Source: Streptomyces sp. HmicA12 (lineage in GTDB: Bacteria; Actinomycetota; Actinomycetes; Streptomycetales; Streptomycetaceae). Taken from it: 64,000 nucleotides of DNA. The notes under the pieces were generated by a model. That model was not told the origin of the DNA, did no database searches, and worked only from the letters and a program-made list of their open reading frames with translations. The translations under genes and the position numbers were made by a program. Of the stretch, positions 60,061 through 64,000 are shown piece after piece (position 1 is the stretch's first letter; the number at the start of each line of letters is the position of its first letter). The DNA lies in assembly GCF_000373565.1 (NCBI RefSeq), contig NZ_KB891809.1:62001-126000 (forward strand), in the 5' to 3' direction.

Positions 60061-61212
60061 ATGCACGCTACAACTGGTTCCTCCCTCTCCCCCGGCTCCG
60101 TGGCCGTCGTCCTCGGCACCCGCCCCGAACTGGTGAAACTCGCCCCGCTGCTGCACGACCTCGGCGACGCCGCCCGGCTCGTGCACACCGGGCAGCACTG
60201 GGACGAGGCCCTGTCGGGCCGGTTCCTCGACGAGCTGCGGCTGCCCGAGCCGCAGCTGCTCACCGGCGTCGGCGGGCACCCCCGCGGCACCCAGATCGGC
60301 CGCGCCCTGCAGCAGCTGGACTCCCTCTTCGACGCCGACCGGCCGGCCGCCGTCGTCGTGCAGGGCGACACGAACGCCACCCTCGCCGGGGCGCTGGCCG
60401 CCAATGCCCGCGGCATCCCGCTGGTCCACGTGGAGGCCGGTCTGCGCTCCCGTGACCGGGCCATGCCCGAGGAGCACAACCGGGTCATGGTCGACGAGCT
60501 GGCCGACGTGCTCTGCGCCGCCACCGAGGAGAACGCCGCCAACCTGCTGGCCGAGGGCCACCCCGCCGAGCGGATCCACCGCACCGGCAACACCGTCGTC
60601 GAGGTCGTCCGCTCCTCGCTGCCCGCCACCCCGGAGCGGGCCGCGCTGCTCGCCTCGTACGGCCTGACCAAGGACGGGTACGTGCTCGCCACCGTGCACC
60701 GCCCCGAGAACACCGACTCCCCCGAGACGCTGCGCGCGCTGCTCACCGCGCTCGGCCGGATCGCCGCCGAGGGCGCGCCCGTGCTGCTGCCGCTGCACCC
60801 GCGCACGGCCGCGGCCGTGGAGCGGTTCGGACTCGGGGCGCTGCTCGACGGGCTGCGGGTCGTGGAGCCGGTCGGGTACGGGGAGTTCCTCGGGCTCGCC
60901 CGGCACGCGGCGCTGCTCGTCTCCGACTCGGGCGGCGTGCAGGAGGAGTGCACGGTGCTCGGAAGGCCGCTGCTCGTCGTACGCCGCTCCACCGAGCGTC
61001 CCGAGTCGGTCGACGCCGGGTTCGCGGCGCTGGTGCGGCCGGGGCCGCAACTCGCCGAGACCGCGCTCGCCCGGCTCGCGGACCGGGCCGCGCTGCTCAA
61101 CTCCCTCGCCCGCAGGGCCAGCCCGTACGGCGACGGCCTCGCCTCCGCCCGGATAGCGCGCCTGACCGAGCGGGTCGCGCAGACCCCTACGGCCCGGCCG
61201 ATCGCGGTCTGA
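60061..61212 (+). CDS. wecB: UDP-N-acetylglucosamine 2-epimerase (non-hydrolysing)
   Basis: 383 residues from ATG 60061. Family motifs: VAVVLGTRPELVKLAPLL, VVQGDTNATLAGALAA, HVEAGLRSRDRAMPEEHNRV, TGNTVVEVV, TVHRPENTDSPETL, LLVSDSGGVQEECTVLGRPL. It interconverts UDP-GlcNAc and UDP-ManNAc, supplying ManNAc for surface polysaccharides or teichoic acid linkage. It is followed after 54 bp by a processive GT2, suggesting a two-gene glycan module. The symbol wecB is by family (mnaA in Gram-positives). Confidence 0.9.
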   Translation: MHATTGSSLSPGSVAVVLGTRPELVKLAPLLHDLGDAARLVHTGQHWDEALSGRFLDELRLPEPQLLTGVGGHPRGTQIGRALQQLDSLFDADRPAAVVVQGDTNATLAGALAANARGIPLVHVEAGLRSRDRAMPEEHNRVMVDELADVLCAATEENAANLLAEGHPAERIHRTGNTVVEVVRSSLPATPERAALLASYGLTKDGYVLATVHRPENTDSPETLRALLTALGRIAAEGAPVLLPLHPRTAAAVERFGLGALLDGLRVVEPVGYGEFLGLARHAALLVSDSGGVQEECTVLGRPLLVVRRSTERPESVDAGFAALVRPGPQLAETALARLADRAALLNSLARRASPYGDGLASARIARLTERVAQTPTARPIAV

Positions 61213-61266
61213 GCCCTTCCGCCGCCACCCGACCTTCCTGTCTCCGCCATCTCTCAGGGGGACCCC

Positions 61267-62634
61267 ATGACCATCGAAGGCGTCCTGACCGTCCTCGCCG
61301 CGTTCATGACCGTGCTCGCGGCCCTCACCCTGCTCCGCTTCCTCGCCTACTGGTTCGCCGTCTCCGACGCCCTGTGGGAGGACCGGCCGCTGGACGCCGG
61401 TGACGTGTCCGCCTTCTCCTGGCACTTCTTCATCCCGTGCCGGGACGAGGAGGCCGTCATCGGTACCTCCATGGCGCGGCTGCGCGAGACGTACCCCGGC
61501 TGCCACGTCTGGGTCATCGACGACCACAGCGAGGACGGCACCCGCGCCCTGATCGAGGAACGCGCCGCCTGGGACGACCACATCCACCTGGTGGCCCGCC
61601 GGATGCCCGCGGCCCGGCTCGGCAAGGGCGCCGCGCTGAACGCCGCGTACCGGCAGCTGAGCGACTGGCTGCCCGCCGGCGCCGACCGCGGCGACGTCGT
61701 CGTCTGTGTCGTGGACGCCGACGGGCAGCTCGCGGGCAACGCCCTGGAGCAGGCGTCGGCCGCCTTCGCCGACCCGGACGTCGGCGGCGCGCAGATCGGC
61801 GTACGGATGCGCAACGCGGGCGAGAAGCCCGCGCGGCCCGGCGCGAACCGGCTGGTCGACGCGCACGCCCGCTGGCTGGTCCGGATGCAGGACGTGGAGT
61901 TCTCCGTGAACAATGCGGGGATGCAGATCCTGCGCCGCCGCACCGGCAGCGTGGGCCTCGGCGGCAACGGCCAGTTCGTCCGGCTGACCGCCCTGGACTC
62001 GCTCGCCGACGGCACGATTCACGCCTGGCCCGACGGAGCCCTCCTGGAGGACTACGAGTCGGGGCTCCTGATGCGTCTGGAGGGCTGGGAGCTGACGCAC
62101 CTGGAAGGCACGTACGTCTCCCAGGAGGCCGTCACCTCCACCCGCCGCTTCCTCACCCAGCGCACCCGCTGGGCGCAGGGCAACCTGCAGTGCCTGCGCT
62201 ATCTGCCGCGGATCGTGAACTCCCCGCACTACACCGTCTGGGGCAAGTGGGAGACCGTCTACACGCTGCTCCAGGGGCCGCTGCACGTCCTGCTCGCGCT
62301 GACCACCACCCTGTTCGCCGCGCTGACCCTGGTCGCCTGCGTCCAGGACCCCGGCGCCCACGTCTTCGCCCACATGCTGCTGCCGGGCGCGCTGTTCCTG
62401 GTGGCGGCGGGCCCGCTCGCCCTGTGGGGCACCCGCTACCGGGCCCTGCGCCGGCGGGACGCGCGGCGCGGCGCGGGCGTCGTCTGGGGGCTCGGCCTGT
62501 GGCTGTACACGTACCACCTGTTCTGGGTCTCCTGCCGGGGCCTGGCCCGGATCGTGCTGGGCCGCAACGGCTGGGCCAAGACCCGGCGCAACGCCGAGGC
62601 CGTCGGCGTCGGTCCCATCGCCAAGGAGGTATGA
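61267..62634 (+). CDS. membrane glycosyltransferase family 2, processive (cellulose/hyaluronan/PNAG-synthase-like)
   Basis: 455 residues from ATG 61267, with AGGGGGA 5 nt upstream. An N-terminal TM helix, a GT-A domain with FFIPCRDEEAVIG, VWVIDDHSEDGTRAL, CVVDADGQLAGNALEQ (DxD), LLEDYESGLLMRLEGWEL (ED catalytic base) and the QxxRW signature in LTQRTRWAQGNLQCLRYLP. Three or more C-terminal TM helices follow. It should polymerise and perhaps export a polysaccharide from UDP-sugars; the epimerase upstream hints at ManNAc or GlcNAc. The stop is followed closely by a decayed regulator gene. Confidence 0.9.
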   Translation: MTIEGVLTVLAAFMTVLAALTLLRFLAYWFAVSDALWEDRPLDAGDVSAFSWHFFIPCRDEEAVIGTSMARLRETYPGCHVWVIDDHSEDGTRALIEERAAWDDHIHLVARRMPAARLGKGAALNAAYRQLSDWLPAGADRGDVVVCVVDADGQLAGNALEQASAAFADPDVGGAQIGVRMRNAGEKPARPGANRLVDAHARWLVRMQDVEFSVNNAGMQILRRRTGSVGLGGNGQFVRLTALDSLADGTIHAWPDGALLEDYESGLLMRLEGWELTHLEGTYVSQEAVTSTRRFLTQRTRWAQGNLQCLRYLPRIVNSPHYTVWGKWETVYTLLQGPLHVLLALTTTLFAALTLVACVQDPGAHVFAHMLLPGALFLVAAGPLALWGTRYRALRRRDARRGAGVVWGLGLWLYTYHLFWVSCRGLARIVLGRNGWAKTRRNAEAVGVGPIAKEV

Positions 62635-62640
62635 GCCACC

Positions 62641-62738
62641 GTGCCCACGAGCGTGCCGTCGCAGGTCACCGTGCTCGTCGTCGAGGACGACCCGGACGTC
62701 CGTCTCGTCCTGTCCGCCCCACAATCCATGGAGGCCCA
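62641..62738 (+). pseudogene. response-regulator receiver remnant (first about 25 codons)
   Basis: GTG 62641 follows AAGGAGG in the end of the GT2 gene. It reads VPTSVPSQVTVLVVEDDPDV then RLVLSAP, the beta1/acidic-pair/alpha1 start of a receiver domain, after which homology stops and the frame becomes low-quality Arg/Pro sequence. The frame later rejoins a kinase ATPase fragment at 62918-63309. This looks like a deletion scar. Confidence 0.6.
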
Positions 62739-62740
62739 CC

Positions 62741-62917
62741 ATGTCCGCCCTCGCCGCCCTCAAGCGCTCCCCGGTCCGCGTCGTCTACGTGATCGCCTTC
62801 CTGCTCTTCGCCCTGGTGATCGTCGGCGTCCTGCCGACGGTCGCGCTCCTCGTCCCGGTCGCCCTGACCGTGGCCGCCGAAGTGAACCGGACCCGCCGCG
62901 TCACCCGCCGCGCCTGA
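62741..62917 (+). CDS. 58-residue membrane microprotein
   Basis: ATG 62741 with GGAGG 7 nt upstream. It reads MSALAALKRSPVRVVYVIA, hydrophobic LLFALVIVGVLPTVALLV and PVALTVAAEV, ending NRTRRVTRRA. It may form one or two TM helices with basic ends on both sides. It lies in a different frame from the decayed regulator/kinase sequence around it and has its own good ribosome-binding site, so it is probably a real gene that has come to lie between the remnants. Function unknown. Confidence 0.6.
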   Translation: MSALAALKRSPVRVVYVIAFLLFALVIVGVLPTVALLVPVALTVAAEVNRTRRVTRRA

Positions 62918-63309
62918 CGAACCGTCACCGCGGCGCGGTCCAGCGTCGCCTCACGCCCGACGAGTACGCCGACGACCTGCTCGGCAACGCCGTGAAGTTC
63001 ACCCCCGCCGGCGGCCACGTCCACGTGCGGGCCCGTTACGAACCCGCCACCCGGCACTGGGTGCTGCGCATCAGCGACACCGGCATCGGCATCCCCGCAT
63101 CGTTCCTGGACTCGCTGTTCGAGCCGTTCCAGCGGGCCGCGAACGCGAACCGGCGACGCGGCAGCGGCCTCGGCCTGTTCATCACCCGTGGCATCGTCGA
63201 ACGGCACGGCGGCACCGTCACCGCCACCAGCACCGAAGGCACCGGCTCCACCTTCACCGTGGAGCTGCCGCTGCACCCGGTCTCCCTGCGCAAGCGGGGC
63301 GAGTCATGA
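62918..63309 (+). pseudogene. truncated histidine-kinase ATPase (HATPase_c) domain
   Basis: The open frame to TGA 63307-63309 encodes YADDLLGNAVKFTPAGGHVH (N-box), LRISDTGIGIPASFLDSLFE (G1 and F boxes), RRGSGLGLFITRGIVERHGG (G2) and STFTVELPL. No dimerisation domain, phospho-His or sensor part remains, and no plausible start with ribosome-binding site is seen. It is the 3' third of a HisKA-type kinase gene. Together with the receiver start at 62641 it marks a lost two-component or hybrid system. Confidence 0.75.
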
Positions 63310-63400
63310 AACCCCCCGGGGCACCCCCGATTGCCGTAACCCCCGCGCCCGTCCGGCGCGGTGACCCCCCGCCCCGCACGCCCGGTGTTCCCATCGCACC

Positions 63401-63961
63401 ATGTGGTACGCACATCAACCCGGCCGCCGCGCACGCCAACTCCTCGGCGACGGCGCGGTTCTGCTCTGGACCGCGCTGTGGGCCGTCGCCGCGGTGGTCG
63501 CGCACCGGCTGATCACCCTCGCGGCCCGCCCCACGCCCCCGCACACCCGCACCCGGCTCCCGCTGCTCGGCCCCCGGATGAACGGCACCCTGCACGACGT
63601 CGCCCGGGCCGGCGACCGGCTGGCCGACGCGGCGCCCACCGGGCAGGCCCCGTTGCAGGCTCTGGCGCTGCTCTCCGCCGTCGCCCTGTTCGTCGTGCCC
63701 GTGGGCCTTCTGCTCGCCCTGTGGCTGCCGCGCCGCATCCGCTGGACCCGGCAGGCCGCCGCCGCCCGCGAGCTGGCCGCCACCGAGGACGGGCGCGAAC
63801 TCCTCGCGCTGCGCGCCCTGGTCCGCCCGCTCGACGAACTCGCCCGGTTCAGCGACGCGGGACCCGGCCGCCTCGCTGAGGGCTGGCGCGAGGCGGACCC
63901 GGCCGTCCTGGACGCCCTGGCCGACGTCGAACTGCGCCGCCTCGGACTCGCCCGGAACTGA
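63401..63961 (+). CDS. hypothetical two-TM membrane protein, 186 aa
   Basis: ATG 63401 (MWYAHQPGRRARQLLGDG). TM1 at about 19-40 (AVLLWTALWAVAAVVAHRLI), TM2 at about 88-108 (LLSAVALFVVPVGLLLALWL), an external loop of about 45 residues between, and a soluble helical C-terminus (about 112-186) rich in Ala, Arg, Leu and Asp. No family recognised. A 91-bp gap separates it from the kinase remnant. The start has no strong ribosome-binding site. Confidence 0.6.
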   Translation: MWYAHQPGRRARQLLGDGAVLLWTALWAVAAVVAHRLITLAARPTPPHTRTRLPLLGPRMNGTLHDVARAGDRLADAAPTGQAPLQALALLSAVALFVVPVGLLLALWLPRRIRWTRQAAAARELAATEDGRELLALRALVRPLDELARFSDAGPGRLAEGWREADPAVLDALADVELRRLGLARN

Positions 63962-64000
63962 CGCGCGCAGGACTCAGGGCCCACGCACGAAGGCCCCCGG

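Overview
The window is a contiguous piece of a high-GC actinobacterial chromosome, almost certainly Streptomyces. The base composition is extreme, GTG/TTG starts are frequent, and the content matches the Streptomyces core: comEA-comEC, leuS, nadD/rsfS with an LCP protein, proBA, rplU-rpmA-obg, a giant RNase E, the mreBCD-pbp2-rodA spore-wall cluster, and ndk-folC. From memory, the gene order resembles the S. coelicolor SCO2560s-2610s region.

Layout. 1-7955: start of holA (cut by the window edge), an IS481-like element with a nonsense-mutated transposase, a small conserved ORF, a YceI-type protein, comEC/comEA and a DegV protein. 8040-15154: a coiled-coil membrane protein; leuS behind a probable leucine attenuator (leader peptide MRAVRLLLSEPR plus terminator); a b-type-cytochrome-like membrane protein coupled to a NuoF/ferredoxin flavoprotein; a first tRNA-Ala(GGC). 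15301-19593: a GT87-type mannosyltransferase, two tiny zinc-ribbon proteins, an MFS exporter divergent from an MmyB-like regulator, and a second identical tRNA-Ala. 19721-26851: histidine phosphatase, rsfS, a divergent LCP protein, nadD, two single-TM microproteins, an M48 protease, and a pair of membrane proteins sharing an SVVFDE-x-FVK motif. 26919-36383: proA, a small protein, proB, a TagF-like glycerophosphotransferase, obg, rpmA, rplU and a secreted PLD-like protein. 36622-47269: RNase E, a TIGR03936-type partner, a membrane protein built from 65-residue repeats, a TerD protein, a TIGR03960-type radical SAM protein and a CYTH-CHAD protein. 47696-56748: rodA, pbp2, mreD, mreC, mreB, ndk, a DUF4233 protein and folC. 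56893-63961: an accessory-looking stretch.

Working together. The mre/pbp2/rodA genes, the LCP protein, the TagF-like enzyme and perhaps the GT87 enzyme all serve lateral or spore wall and wall-glycopolymer synthesis. obg/rpmA/rplU, rsfS and RNase E serve ribosome function and RNA turnover. ProB and ProA make proline from glutamate.

Most interesting area. Upstream of folC, where valS is expected in Streptomyces, there is instead a second MreB/Mbl-like gene, a histidine kinase, an OmpR-type regulator whose receiver lacks its phosphorylation site, a UDP-GlcNAc 2-epimerase and a processive GT2. These are followed by a decayed two-component system with a 58-residue membrane-protein gene in the scar. 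This could be a small envelope-polysaccharide/cytoskeleton island; that role is inference. Other items worth a second look are the leuS attenuator, the repeat-built membrane protein, RNase E's repeated basic arms and histone-like tail, and the cytochrome/NuoF-like electron-transfer pair.
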